64,000 nucleotides of DNA from Bacteroidales bacterium UBA7258. Lineage in GTDB: Bacteria > Bacteroidota > Bacteroidia > Bacteroidales > UBA932. Shown piece after piece: positions 23,524 to 32,413 of this stretch. The first letter of the stretch is position 1; each line of letters begins with the position of its first letter. Where the stretch lies: the NCBI GenBank assembly GCA_002472565.1, contig DKSK01000014.1, forward strand, positions 167,891-231,890. Direction: 5' to 3'. Both the position numbers and the translations under genes were made by a program. Below the pieces are notes generated by a model. The model was given only the letters and a program-made list of their open reading frames with translations. It searched no databases and had not been told where the DNA came from.

Positions 23524-24651
23524 TCAGTCCTCGCCTTCGCGGGCCCCGTCGCCAAGAAGAGAGCGGAGAATCTCCGGAAGCCCTCCGTTACCGGTGCCGA
23601 TCTCGATTTCTCTCTTGCCTGGAACAGGATGCCCGATAGGGTAGTAGGCTACATCCTGGAGAAGGAGCTCGGCATCTATATAGTCGAAATCCTGGTCCCG
23701 GATTTCCACGACCACCCCTGGAACCTCGGCGAAGAGAAGAGCGGCCTTGTCGGAATCCTTGTAGGCCTCGGAAAGCCCGGCGAGATTAATCTCGGACCCG
23801 TTCCCGCCGGCCGTCATCCCGTTAAGGGCGGTGATTAGCCCGCCGTCTCCCACCGTGGACCCGGCGATGACTACTCCGTCCTCCACAAGCTCGCGGACGA
23901 CCTCGAAGCAGTCGATGAAATAGTCCGGATCCTCTATCTCGGCCTCATGTCCGGCGGGTTTGCCGGTCAATTCTGACAGGAGCGAATTCCCGAGATGAAA
24001 ATCCCCGGAGTCGAAAGGAATGTAGATAAGCCAGTCGGTAGAACATTCGCCTATCGTGCCGGGACACTTGCGCCCGCGACCCAGGCTGGCCTGGGCGGCG
24101 TCGGGCTCGGCGGTCTCTTCATCGGAAGGCTGTCCGACTACCTTGCAGCGCACGGACAGACTGTTCTTCGAAGCCTCGGAAAAAGTGTAATCCTCAAAGT
24201 GAACCCCGATCCCGTCCACATAGTCGCAGGCGGCCTCTACGGATTCATAAAATGAGGCCGGCCCGCCGATGGGCCCGGTATTCCACTTCCAATGCACCTT
24301 GATGGCGACATCCTCAAGCTTGAAATGTCCTTTCTGCCACATCATCCCCAGCACTGCCTGCGCGATTCTGCTCCTTGTGAAGGCTGCGGCGTAGGCGGGC
24401 TTTGCAGTGCGGGGCCCCTTGAAAGCGGAAGTGAGCTTAAGGTAAGCGGGAATCTCCGAAGGGTCGAAAGATCCAGATGCCGGCAGCGGATCCACGCTTT
24501 CGTCGACGATGGGCTCGTCCTTCTCCAGCTCCGGTGACTTCCTTCCGCATTCCGCATCCAGCATCTTTCCGGGGCAGGAATCCGCGGGCACTCCGTCAAT
24601 GAAATAATCAGAATATAGGACTTTTGAGATAGGATCCATGTTGATGGGCAT
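23524..24651 (-). CDS. AIR synthase-related protein (PurM/PurL C-domain-like)
   Basis: Protein of 375 residues without a signal peptide. The second half looks like the AIRS_C domain of PurL and PurM: LGNSLLSELTG, a dipeptide pair DPDYFIDCFEVVRELVEDG, then GSTVGDGGLITALNGM, ALLFAEVPGVVVEI and PIGHPVPGK. The first half (KGPRTAKPAYAAAFTRSRIAQAVLGMMWQ) is not one I can place and may be a divergent AIRS N-domain. The usual PurL HDxSDGG is changed to STVGDGG. There is no glutaminase or full PurL module, so it is not a normal purine enzyme. It is divergent from folC and co-transcribed with phoH. Residue 5 is an alternative start. Confidence 0.65.
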   Translation of the reverse strand: MPINMDPISKVLYSDYFIDGVPADSCPGKMLDAECGRKSPELEKDEPIVDESVDPLPASGSFDPSEIPAYLKLTSAFKGPRTAKPAYAAAFTRSRIAQAVLGMMWQKGHFKLEDVAIKVHWKWNTGPIGGPASFYESVEAACDYVDGIGVHFEDYTFSEASKNSLSVRCKVVGQPSDEETAEPDAAQASLGRGRKCPGTIGECSTDWLIYIPFDSGDFHLGNSLLSELTGKPAGHEAEIEDPDYFIDCFEVVRELVEDGVVIAGSTVGDGGLITALNGMTAGGNGSEINLAGLSEAYKDSDKAALLFAEVPGVVVEIRDQDFDYIDAELLLQDVAYYPIGHPVPGKREIEIGTGNGGLPEILRSLLGDGAREGED

Positions 24652-24668
24652 TTCTGCGTAAAAGTAAC

Positions 24669-24676
24669 TAAATTTG
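24669..24676 (+). promoter_or_regulatory. -7 box of folC
   Basis: TAAATTTG on the plus strand, 34 bases before the folC ATG, in the 59-base gap between the divergent AIRS-like gene and folC. Confidence 0.55.
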
Positions 24677-24710
24677 CTTCCAGTTCCAAAAATTCAGAGG
24701 TGCATCTCAG

Positions 24711-26063
24711 ATGGTAAAAGACGTTTCGGACAATAATTTCTTCGATGAAGAAAAATATGAAGCTCGGCTGAAGGAGATTTTTCAGCGCTTTCCCTCGGTT
24801 CAGACTTCCACTTTCAAGGATGCTTACAAGCCAGGCCTGGAGCATATGCGGGCCTTTGCCGGATTGCTCGGCGACCCACAGGACAAATTCCCGACAATTC
24901 ATATAGCCGGAACCAACGGGAAGGGCTCCACAGCCGCGATGATTGCCTCGGGACTCTCTTCATGTGGCTGCAAAACAGGACTTTACACCTCTCCTCATAT
25001 CCTCGATTTCCGCGAAAGGATGAGAATCGGAGGAGCGATGATTCCGAAAGATTATGTCTATGCCTTTATAATGCAGTGGCAGGAGACCTTCGAGAAGCTG
25101 GGACTCAGTTTCTTCGAGATTACCACTGGGCTGGCCTTCAAATGGTTCGCCGACAGCGGAGTGGATGCGGCGGTGATTGAGGTCGGACTGGGCGGCCGTC
25201 TTGACTCTACCAACATCATCACCCCCCGGCTGAGCATAGTGACCAGCATCGGACTTGACCATTGTGAGCTTCTGGGGAACACTCTGGAGAAAATAGCCGG
25301 GGAAAAGGCGGGAATCTTCAAGCCCGGCGTCCCGGCTTTGGTGGGCGAGGCCTTGCCAGAGACGGAGCCCGTTTTCTGGGCGAAGGCGGCTCAGACATCC
25401 TCGCCCCTCTATTTCGCCGAAAGAGAGAGGCTCCCGGAGGGCTATGACTTCGAGCAGATTGCGGGAGGTATGGACCTTCAGGGCTGGTATGAAAGGAAGA
25501 ATCTCCGTACCTCCATCTGCGCCCTCGGCCTCCTTGAAAAAACATTCCCGGCTTTGGAGGACAGGGTGAAAGCTGCTGACGGGCTGATTCATACGGCCCG
25601 GAACATGGACTTCCACGGCCGTTGGGAAAGGGTGAGCCGGAGGCCGGAGGCCATCATGGACATCGGCCACAACGCGGCCGCTCTCAGAAACAATTTCTTC
25701 GAATTGGACACTCTCTCTAAGCAAGGAAAAATATCTTCGGTCATTATAGTCTATGGAGTCATGGCAGACAAGGACCTTGACGCCATCATTCCTCTCATGC
25801 CGCGACAGGCGACATGGATCTTCACGACCCCGGAGACGAAGAGGGCCATGAAAGCATCCATGATCATGGAGAAGGTGGCGGCCTGGCGGAAGGCTCATGG
25901 CCTGGGGACTGAAAGGCTCCATGTCAAGGATTCTGTCCATGATGCCGTCCTCAGCGCCATGAAATTGGCTTCCAGCCTCTTGACCGATGACGGACCGCAG
26001 CCACTCGTCTATATCGGAGGCTCGACTTTTGTGGTGTCAGAGGCGGCTGCTTGTTTTAGATAA
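24711..26063 (+). CDS. folC: Folylpolyglutamate/dihydrofolate synthase
   Basis: Adds glutamate to dihydropteroate and to folates, using ATP, in the cytoplasm. The 450-residue protein has the Mur-ligase-type P-loop HIAGTNGKGSTAAM (GTNGKGST at 67-74), the Omega-loop region TSPHILDFRERMRIGG, the VGLGGRLDSTNII block, SIGLDHCELLGNTLEKIAGEKAGIFKPG, and in the C-terminal domain DIGHNAAALRNN. Length is typical. It lies divergent to the AIRS-like gene and 13 bases before a large secreted protein gene, with which it is probably co-transcribed. glyA, another folate enzyme, is elsewhere in the window. Confidence 0.95.
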   Translation: MVKDVSDNNFFDEEKYEARLKEIFQRFPSVQTSTFKDAYKPGLEHMRAFAGLLGDPQDKFPTIHIAGTNGKGSTAAMIASGLSSCGCKTGLYTSPHILDFRERMRIGGAMIPKDYVYAFIMQWQETFEKLGLSFFEITTGLAFKWFADSGVDAAVIEVGLGGRLDSTNIITPRLSIVTSIGLDHCELLGNTLEKIAGEKAGIFKPGVPALVGEALPETEPVFWAKAAQTSSPLYFAERERLPEGYDFEQIAGGMDLQGWYERKNLRTSICALGLLEKTFPALEDRVKAADGLIHTARNMDFHGRWERVSRRPEAIMDIGHNAAALRNNFFELDTLSKQGKISSVIIVYGVMADKDLDAIIPLMPRQATWIFTTPETKRAMKASMIMEKVAAWRKAHGLGTERLHVKDSVHDAVLSAMKLASSLLTDDGPQPLVYIGGSTFVVSEAAACFR

Positions 26064-26076
26064 GAAGTTTAGAAAT

Positions 26077-29000
26077 ATGAAGAAGTTTTTTGCCTTCCTG
26101 GCCGGAACCTTTCTCGTGTCGGCGGGACTTTTTGCTATCTCTGGCGTCGGCATGCAAAATCAATCAGACATGAAACCGGATTCCGAAGGACATATGCTTG
26201 GAACCATGTGGAACGAGTATCGAAAGGCGGAAGACAAGGACAAGCCTCAGACCATGGCCTCCGTCCTATCTGAAATCATAGCCAAGTCCATGGAGAAAAG
26301 ATATTCCTATGATTTCTGGGACGCTTCTCAAAAATATGTCTCAGCTATTTCGCGCCGCAACTGGAAGGCGAGAGAGGAGGAAATGGCTAAATTCAAGAAG
26401 AGGGTCGGGGACTATGACGAACCGATAGTGACCTTCTCCTACAGACAGGCCTATGAGAACGATGGAACTTCTGCAATTTTCGACTGGGCCTCGGGAGAGG
26501 AAAAACGTCTGTCAGCGGCCAAGACTGAGCCTTTTTATTCTGGCCTCGGGAATCTGATGAGCGGAGCCCTGCCGGAGTATGTCGAGAATGACTGGCAGTA
26601 TGTGCTCTGGAAGCTCGCTGATTTCGACCAGAACGACCTGGCTGCCGAGGCTCTGGTCAAAACCCTGGACGGGAAATACCCGGCCGCTGATTACGCCGAA
26701 TATCTCTGCGCCCTGAGGCTTTCAGACCAGGCCGCCAGCAAGGCCAGGCTCGAGGAACTTGCGGCGCGCGGAAAGGCAGTTTCCTTCTACCCGAGAGCAA
26801 GCCTGCTCGTGGACAAAATGAGCGGACTTTCCCGTTCAGAGACCTCTTCCTCAGAAGATTACAAGGCTCTTCTTGAAGAATGCAGACACTTCGAGAAAGA
26901 GCGTGGCGCCCTATCTGGGAAGGAGGCCGCCATTGCGAAGGGTATCACTTCCGTCCATGACATTATAGAAGATCTTGAAGCTAAAGATATAGCTGTCCTT
27001 GTAAGCGGGGACACCGTTAAAGTCCTGCTTAGAAACCTTTCGTCCGTGAAGCTTTCTCTCTATAAGTCCGTGGGGCTTGAGACGTCTTCTACGGATAGAA
27101 AGGCCGTCCTGACTAGGGAGCTGAAAAACACGAAGAATCATTTCTATGTCAAGGATACCGTAGAGACTTTACTCGGGCCTCTGGATGACGGAGCGTATTA
27201 CCTTGAGGCTGTTAATGGCAAGGTCAAATGCGGCCGTTCCTTTTCCAGGCATACTCTTTCCATGGCCGTCCGCTGGAATTCTGACGGCTGTGGAGTCTAC
27301 CTCGCAGACTGGAAGAGTGGAAGGCCTCTCGACAAAGCGACTCTGATCCTTTCGAAGAACGGCAAGGAAGTTGCCAAGGCCGAGGATTTTGAGCTCAGGG
27401 AGGGTTTCACCCCTCTTCCGGCCTCCATGACTTCGCTTCTCTCGGGAGCAAATTCGAAAAATAAGTATTATGAACTGACGGCCCTATTCAGAGACAGGGT
27501 TCTGAGGAGCAGTGAAGCCCTTCAGCTGTCCTCCATGGATTCAAGAATTTCTTCTTCAGCTCCTGTGCAGGGACATCACGCCCTCGTCATGACCGACCGT
27601 GGGGCCTTCAATCCCGGGGATACGGTGAATTTCAAGGTCGTGCTCTATACCGGAGACGGAGTCACGATGGCCAGGGCTGCTGAAAGCGGACTGGCCGTCA
27701 GCGCGGTGTTTAACGATTCCGAGGGCAACCAGCTTGAAACCAAGAAACTGAAGACCAATGAGTTCGGTTCAATTGCTTCATCTTTTGTAATTCCGGAAGG
27801 GAAACGCAACGGCAGCTTCTCGATAAGAGTCCGCGCCGGCGGTGACTCCTACGATTGCGCTTACAAGGCCATCCGGGTAGATGAATTCGTTCTTCCGACC
27901 TTCGAAGTCAGCTTCGAGGAGATTGGCGGGATTATCCTTCCCGGCGACATTGTGACCGTGCGAGGCAATGTTAAGTCATATTCGGGCCATACTCTCTCTG
28001 AGGCCAGGATAAGCTATAAGGCAGAACTATATGGAGCTGTTCTGACCGAGGGCAGTCTCAGCCCAGCCTCGGACGGGAGCTTCGCCATTCCGATTGTTAC
28101 GAATAAGACCAAGACGCTCGGCTGGTACAAGGTCCAAGTCGATGTAACCGACAACACAGGCGAGACTCATACGTATTCAACGGCCTTTTACGCCGGCGCC
28201 AGCTATTTTCTCGACATAGCCTTGGAAAATGCGGCTGAAGGAGAACTTTCCCTCGACGGCGATGAAAGAAGAGCCCTGCCTTTCTACGCCTACTATCCTG
28301 AGACCCCAGCCTACATTGTGTCTGAGCCTTCGGTCAAACTTGTCTTCAATGTGAAGAGGCAGGACGGAAGTCCTGTCGACCTCCCTGTGAAATATAGCCT
28401 CAAGGCCCCAAGCGGGAAGGTTCTCTCCGGCACAGCGATGTCCGGAAAGACGGTCGCCATAGACCTTTCCATGGTCCCGAAGGGCATCCTGACCCTGAAC
28501 GCCACTTCCATCGTGGAGGACCGCTCCGGCATGGCGGTTGACACTCTCAAGAGCAGCTGCAAGATACTCAGGCTCTCGGAAGATGCGGTTTGCCTTGACA
28601 CCGAAGTCGAAAACGTCTTCCTTCCGATTGACAAGCTTTCCATGGCGTCTCCGTCCGGCAGGCCTTCCGTTTCAGCCCTGCTCGGCAGTACGAAAGGGGA
28701 GACATGGGCTGTGGCCGAACTCTATGGCCAGGACCGTAAACTTCTGGCCAAGAAGAACTTCCATCTTGACGGCAAGGTCGGCGGCAGAGGCTCCCTCGCC
28801 AGGATAGATTTCCCTTACGAGGCGGGATATCCCGCCGCCGTGAGACTTGTGGTCTTCTACTTCAAGGACGGGGAAAAATATGAATCCGACCATGTATATC
28901 GCCGTCCGGCAAAGAGTCTTGACCTGCCTCTGGCCTTTACCTCCTTCCAGGACAAGGCTCTTCCGGACCATGAATACAAGCTCATCCTCAAGACCCTTCC

Positions 29001-31560
29001 TGGGATTGAGGCTCTAGCCGCGGTTTTCGACAAGAGTACCGAAACCATCTACCCGAACAATTGGAACACGGTGAGGCTGAGACAGCCCGATCTTGACTGG
29101 TCGGATTACGTAAATATCGAGACGGTCTGCGGAAATGCCGCAGGCTCCGGCCTTTTGAATGTGTTCTCCGAATCTTTGGCTCTGACCAAGGCTGAACTTT
29201 CCGAAGTGGTGGTGACAGGTTTTGGCGCAAAAAGGTCCAGAAAGGCGGCTTCCAGGATAGCTGCAGACTCCGCTGTCTATGCCGCTGAAGATGCCGGCGG
29301 TTTTGAGACTCCTTCGAATGAGCTCTCTGTCAGGGATGTTTTCCGCTCTACCCTTGCCTTCGAACCTTTCCTGCGCAGCTCCTCTTCCGGAGAAATAGAA
29401 GTTCCGCTCAAGACTTCCGGCAAGCTCTCGACGTACAAGGTCCAGATCTTCGCCCATGACAAGACCATGCATAACGCAGTGGTTGATAGTGAAATGGTGG
29501 TGAGCGTCCCTGTGAAGACCTCCATAGTGGAGCCGAAATATCTCTATTATGGGGACAAGTATTCAGCCGCCGTTTCCGTGTCCAGTTCCGCCGATGCTCC
29601 TGTTTCGGGCACCATGGTCCTTTACCAATACGATAGCCCCGATTACAAGAACTCCAAGCCTAAAGCCTCGTCCTCCTTTAAGGTGAGGATTCCTGCAGGC
29701 GGAAGCGCTTCCCATCTTTTCGATGTTCAAGTGCCTGAATCCAAGGAGGCTGCATCAAGTGACTGCATCGGCCTCATGGCGGTTTTCTATCCTGGTGACG
29801 ACCAGGCTTCGGCCGACTATTCCGATGCCGTCTTCGTGAAGATACCGCTGCTCTCCGACCGTCAGACTCTCACCGAGGCTCATTCCGGCATCCTCATGCC
29901 AGGGCTGTCCGCCGATTCGCTGCGCAAAGCCATCAGCTCTCGTTTCACGGGCACAAGTGCATATGGGGCGGTGACTTCCGAAATTTCCATCATCGACATG
30001 GTCCGCGAGGCTATCCCGTCCAAGGCCGAGCCTTCAGGTCCTGATCTTCTCTCGCTTACCGAGGCCTGGTATATCCGCAAGGTCGCTTCTTCCTTAGGCG
30101 TCGACCTCGATTCCGAAGCCTCTGCCGAAGAGGACTCTGATGGAGCCGATGCTCATATATCCAATGCTTCCCTTGAAGCAAAAATCACGGCCTGTCAGAA
30201 CGCGGACGGCGGCTTCTCCTGGTTCGAAGGCCTCCGCTCCTCCCCGGTCATGACAGCCGTGGTCCTGGAGCGTTTCTTCAAGGCCGGCTCTCTCCCTGAC
30301 GGTCTGGACCAAGAGAAGCTTGCGAAGGCTGTCAAATACCTGGATGACAATCAGTTCGCCATAACCAGACCATACTGGTGCGGCGGCCTCTCCGATCAGC
30401 AATACATGCTCGTCCGCTCGCTCTATCCTTCCGTCTCCTTCGATGTCAAAGCCCCGGTTGGACGTGCCAAAGAGTTCAGTAGGAGACTTTCCGATTTCCG
30501 CAAAGTGGCCCGAGGCTATCTCGTGCCTTCCGGAAGCCGCGGATCTGAGGGCTATATACTGGGAAAGGCCCGCAGGCTTACGACCCTTCTCAATCTTCTG
30601 GACTCAGATGCAGGGATCAGTCTTGCAAAGGACTGGGGAATACGTTTCGCCTCTGCGTCCAGAGTGCGTGCTTCGGCCTTTGATGAGGTGACCTCCCTGC
30701 TTGAATATTCTGTGGATCATCCAGACGGAGGCATCTACTATCCGAATGCCGTACTTCCGTTCCGCGGACTTCTCGAGAGCGAGGCCTATGCCCACTCGCT
30801 GCTCTGTGATCTTCTGACAAGGTACTCCTCTTCTGATGATGCTGACCCTTCTTCTGCCTCCAGAGCCTCGGAAGTGGCCGACGGAATCAGGATCTGGCTG
30901 ATGCTCCAGAAGGAAACCCAGCAATGGGAGGCGGAACCAGGCTTCATGGATGCCGTAGCATCCATTATGGCAGGCTCCGATGAAATCAAGTCCGTCAAGG
31001 TCATCGTCATGACCAAGACATATGAAAAGCCTTTCGACGAGATCAAAGCGGCCGGAAACGACCTGACCCTCACGCGCGAATTCTACCGTGAAAAGACCCT
31101 TACCAAGAAACTCTCCGACGGTAAGACTGAGGATGTGGTAGAATTGGTGCCGATCGAGGAAGGAACTTGCCTTGCCGTAGGAGACAGGATCAGCATCAAA
31201 TATAAGGTGTGGAGCAAAGAGAACCGTAGCTTCGTCCGGCTCACTGCGCCGCGCGAAGCCTCTCTCAGACCGGTAGACCAACTCTCCGGATACTCCTTCT
31301 CCATGTCTTGCCTGCGTCCGCTTATTCTTGACGGGTGGTATACCCTCAACCCTGGATGCTATAGGAATGTGCGGACTGACAGGACCGAATACTACTTTGA
31401 CTCTTATCCGGAGGAAAAGAGTGAGATAGTTGAGGAATTCTTCGTGACCCAGGCCGGCTCCTTCAAAGCTCCGGCGGCCGAAATCGAATCCCTCTACGCC
31501 CCTCACTACCGCGCCAATGCCGCCTTTACCGGACCTCTCCGTTCCGCGCCGCTCCGTTAA
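26077..31560 (+). CDS. Alpha-2-macroglobulin-like protein with SusC-type motif
   Basis: Exported protein of 1827 residues. A signal peptide (FFAFLAGTFLVSAGLFAIS) without a lipobox is followed by a helical region, then MG2-type beta domains (ALVMTDRGAFNPGDTVNFKV marks MG2, VDEFVLPTFEVSF the next), an A2M region (SVPVKTSIVEPKYLYYGDKY) and a toroid-like helical domain (QNADGGFSWFEGL). No CxEQ thioester is present. At residue 1043 the sequence LSEVVVTGFG looks like the TonB-box/plug start of SusC proteins. The start ATG 26077 is preferred over the in-frame codon 25987 inside folC because it begins the signal peptide. It may inhibit proteases in the periplasm; that is inferred. Confidence 0.82.
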   Translation: MKKFFAFLAGTFLVSAGLFAISGVGMQNQSDMKPDSEGHMLGTMWNEYRKAEDKDKPQTMASVLSEIIAKSMEKRYSYDFWDASQKYVSAISRRNWKAREEEMAKFKKRVGDYDEPIVTFSYRQAYENDGTSAIFDWASGEEKRLSAAKTEPFYSGLGNLMSGALPEYVENDWQYVLWKLADFDQNDLAAEALVKTLDGKYPAADYAEYLCALRLSDQAASKARLEELAARGKAVSFYPRASLLVDKMSGLSRSETSSSEDYKALLEECRHFEKERGALSGKEAAIAKGITSVHDIIEDLEAKDIAVLVSGDTVKVLLRNLSSVKLSLYKSVGLETSSTDRKAVLTRELKNTKNHFYVKDTVETLLGPLDDGAYYLEAVNGKVKCGRSFSRHTLSMAVRWNSDGCGVYLADWKSGRPLDKATLILSKNGKEVAKAEDFELREGFTPLPASMTSLLSGANSKNKYYELTALFRDRVLRSSEALQLSSMDSRISSSAPVQGHHALVMTDRGAFNPGDTVNFKVVLYTGDGVTMARAAESGLAVSAVFNDSEGNQLETKKLKTNEFGSIASSFVIPEGKRNGSFSIRVRAGGDSYDCAYKAIRVDEFVLPTFEVSFEEIGGIILPGDIVTVRGNVKSYSGHTLSEARISYKAELYGAVLTEGSLSPASDGSFAIPIVTNKTKTLGWYKVQVDVTDNTGETHTYSTAFYAGASYFLDIALENAAEGELSLDGDERRALPFYAYYPETPAYIVSEPSVKLVFNVKRQDGSPVDLPVKYSLKAPSGKVLSGTAMSGKTVAIDLSMVPKGILTLNATSIVEDRSGMAVDTLKSSCKILRLSEDAVCLDTEVENVFLPIDKLSMASPSGRPSVSALLGSTKGETWAVAELYGQDRKLLAKKNFHLDGKVGGRGSLARIDFPYEAGYPAAVRLVVFYFKDGEKYESDHVYRRPAKSLDLPLAFTSFQDKALPDHEYKLILKTLPGIEALAAVFDKSTETIYPNNWNTVRLRQPDLDWSDYVNIETVCGNAAGSGLLNVFSESLALTKAELSEVVVTGFGAKRSRKAASRIAADSAVYAAEDAGGFETPSNELSVRDVFRSTLAFEPFLRSSSSGEIEVPLKTSGKLSTYKVQIFAHDKTMHNAVVDSEMVVSVPVKTSIVEPKYLYYGDKYSAAVSVSSSADAPVSGTMVLYQYDSPDYKNSKPKASSSFKVRIPAGGSASHLFDVQVPESKEAASSDCIGLMAVFYPGDDQASADYSDAVFVKIPLLSDRQTLTEAHSGILMPGLSADSLRKAISSRFTGTSAYGAVTSEISIIDMVREAIPSKAEPSGPDLLSLTEAWYIRKVASSLGVDLDSEASAEEDSDGADAHISNASLEAKITACQNADGGFSWFEGLRSSPVMTAVVLERFFKAGSLPDGLDQEKLAKAVKYLDDNQFAITRPYWCGGLSDQQYMLVRSLYPSVSFDVKAPVGRAKEFSRRLSDFRKVARGYLVPSGSRGSEGYILGKARRLTTLLNLLDSDAGISLAKDWGIRFASASRVRASAFDEVTSLLEYSVDHPDGGIYYPNAVLPFRGLLESEAYAHSLLCDLLTRYSSSDDADPSSASRASEVADGIRIWLMLQKETQQWEAEPGFMDAVASIMAGSDEIKSVKVIVMTKTYEKPFDEIKAAGNDLTLTREFYREKTLTKKLSDGKTEDVVELVPIEEGTCLAVGDRISIKYKVWSKENRSFVRLTAPREASLRPVDQLSGYSFSMSCLRPLILDGWYTLNPGCYRNVRTDRTEYYFDSYPEEKSEIVEEFFVTQAGSFKAPAAEIESLYAPHYRANAAFTGPLRSAPLR

Positions 31561-31574
31561 TCCGAGCCGGGAAT

Positions 31575-31613
31575 ACGTTCCGCCGCTCTCCATGCCGGAG
31601 GGCGGCGGAACGT
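31575..31613 (+). terminator. Hairpin after the A2M-like gene
   Basis: A perfect 11-base stem, ACGTTCCGCCG with CGGCGGAACGT, lies 14 bases after the stop codon. The bases after it are A-rich rather than T-rich, so it is a stabilising or Rho-independent-like hairpin without a U tract. Confidence 0.5.
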
Positions 31614-31615
31614 GT

Positions 31616-31650
31616 AAAAAAAAAGAGGAACGGCTTTTGCCATTCCTCTT
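31616..31650 (-). terminator. Intrinsic terminator of tRNA-Val
   Basis: On the minus strand AAGAGGAATGGC-AAAA-GCCGTTCCTCTT is followed by a run of T bases (nine A on the plus strand, 31616-31624). It begins five bases after the tRNA 3' end. Confidence 0.9.
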
Positions 31651-31654
31651 GAAG

Positions 31655-31729
31655 TGGGAGCAGAGGGATTTGAACCCCCGACCCTCTGCTTGTAGGGCAG
31701 ACGCTCTGAACCAACTGAGCTATGCTCCC
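31655..31729 (-). tRNA. tRNA-Val (anticodon TAC)
   Basis: The minus strand folds as a cloverleaf. Acceptor GGGAGCA pairs with TGCTCCC, discriminator A; D stem GCTC/GAGC; anticodon stem TCTGC/GCAGA with loop CCTACAA; T stem GGGGG/CCCTC with loop TTCAAAT. Reading a 7-base loop gives anticodon TAC, valine. Position 33 is then C, not the nearly universal T. CCA is not encoded. Own promoter and terminator are present. Confidence 0.9.
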
Positions 31730-31759
31730 AAGGTCCCGTGTTGTTGTTCGTTGGGATTG

Positions 31760-31790
31760 CAAAGATACGCATCATTTTTGATTCTCCAAA
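31760..31790 (-). promoter_or_regulatory. Promoter of tRNA-Val
   Basis: On the minus strand TTTG (31790-31787), exactly 19 bases, then TATCTTTG (31767-31760). It has the same layout as the tRNA-Asn promoter. Confidence 0.85.
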
Positions 31791-32044
31791 CTTTTTGAGA
31801 AATTTTTTCAAAAAAGATAAGCCCATAGCTTTCTCCCATCCCTGGAGGCGGCAACTCTGATATGCGAACCGCCCTCTCGGGGCCCATGTTGAGCTTCGGC
31901 AGAGCAAGAGCAGTCCATTCCGATACTTTCAGCCCTGATGAGGTATTGAAATATATCAATGCTATATATAGGTATATAGTTTCGAACTCGGAAGACCTTG
32001 CTTTCGAAAAATAAGCGTGAAATGACTTTTTCTTTTGAAAATCC

Positions 32045-32075
32045 TTGGTCTTTTCTCAGAAAAGAGCTATATTAG
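32045..32075 (+). promoter_or_regulatory. Candidate promoter of first susCD with palindrome
   Basis: TTGG (32045-32048), 19 bases, TATATTAG (32068-32075) is close to the consensus. The spacer holds a perfect inverted repeat TCTTTTCT-C-AGAAAAGA (32049-32065), a likely operator. The predicted leader to the susC start at 32414 would be about 330 bases. The remaining gap 31791-32044 and the leader show no gene; an AT-rich near-palindrome (CTATATATAGGTATATAG) lies near 31965. Confidence 0.5.
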
Positions 32076-32413
32076 CTTCGTTAAACATCTACTAAGGGAA
32101 TTTTTCTTTTGTTATTGCAGGCTCGTAAGAAGTTTTGAAGCGAAACTCCAGTTTTAGTTTGCAGGATTAGCCAAGCCAGAATATGACATTCGGTATGGTA
32201 AATCAAAAAGACTGAATTGAGCAGAGGAAGTTCGCGGTAGAGGTGTCGTGGGGGAGGAGTGCTGAAAGGAGTGGAGATGAATTGAGTATGGCCTTCCTGC
32301 AGAGAAGATTAGGTCGGGGAGTACCTGACGAATTGTCTGCCCGGCGGCTGATAGTTGAATCGCAATTGACTAAATTACATACTAACCATCAATATTAATA
32401 CTTAAACAATTAG

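Noticed and set aside
25987..26076. Upstream in-frame start for the A2M-like protein
   Set aside because: It lies inside the end of folC in another frame, and the signal peptide begins at ATG 26077.
31575..31650. One shared bidirectional terminator between the A2M-like gene and tRNA-Val
   Set aside because: Two separate hairpins are present, and only the one next to the tRNA has a T tract, on the minus strand.
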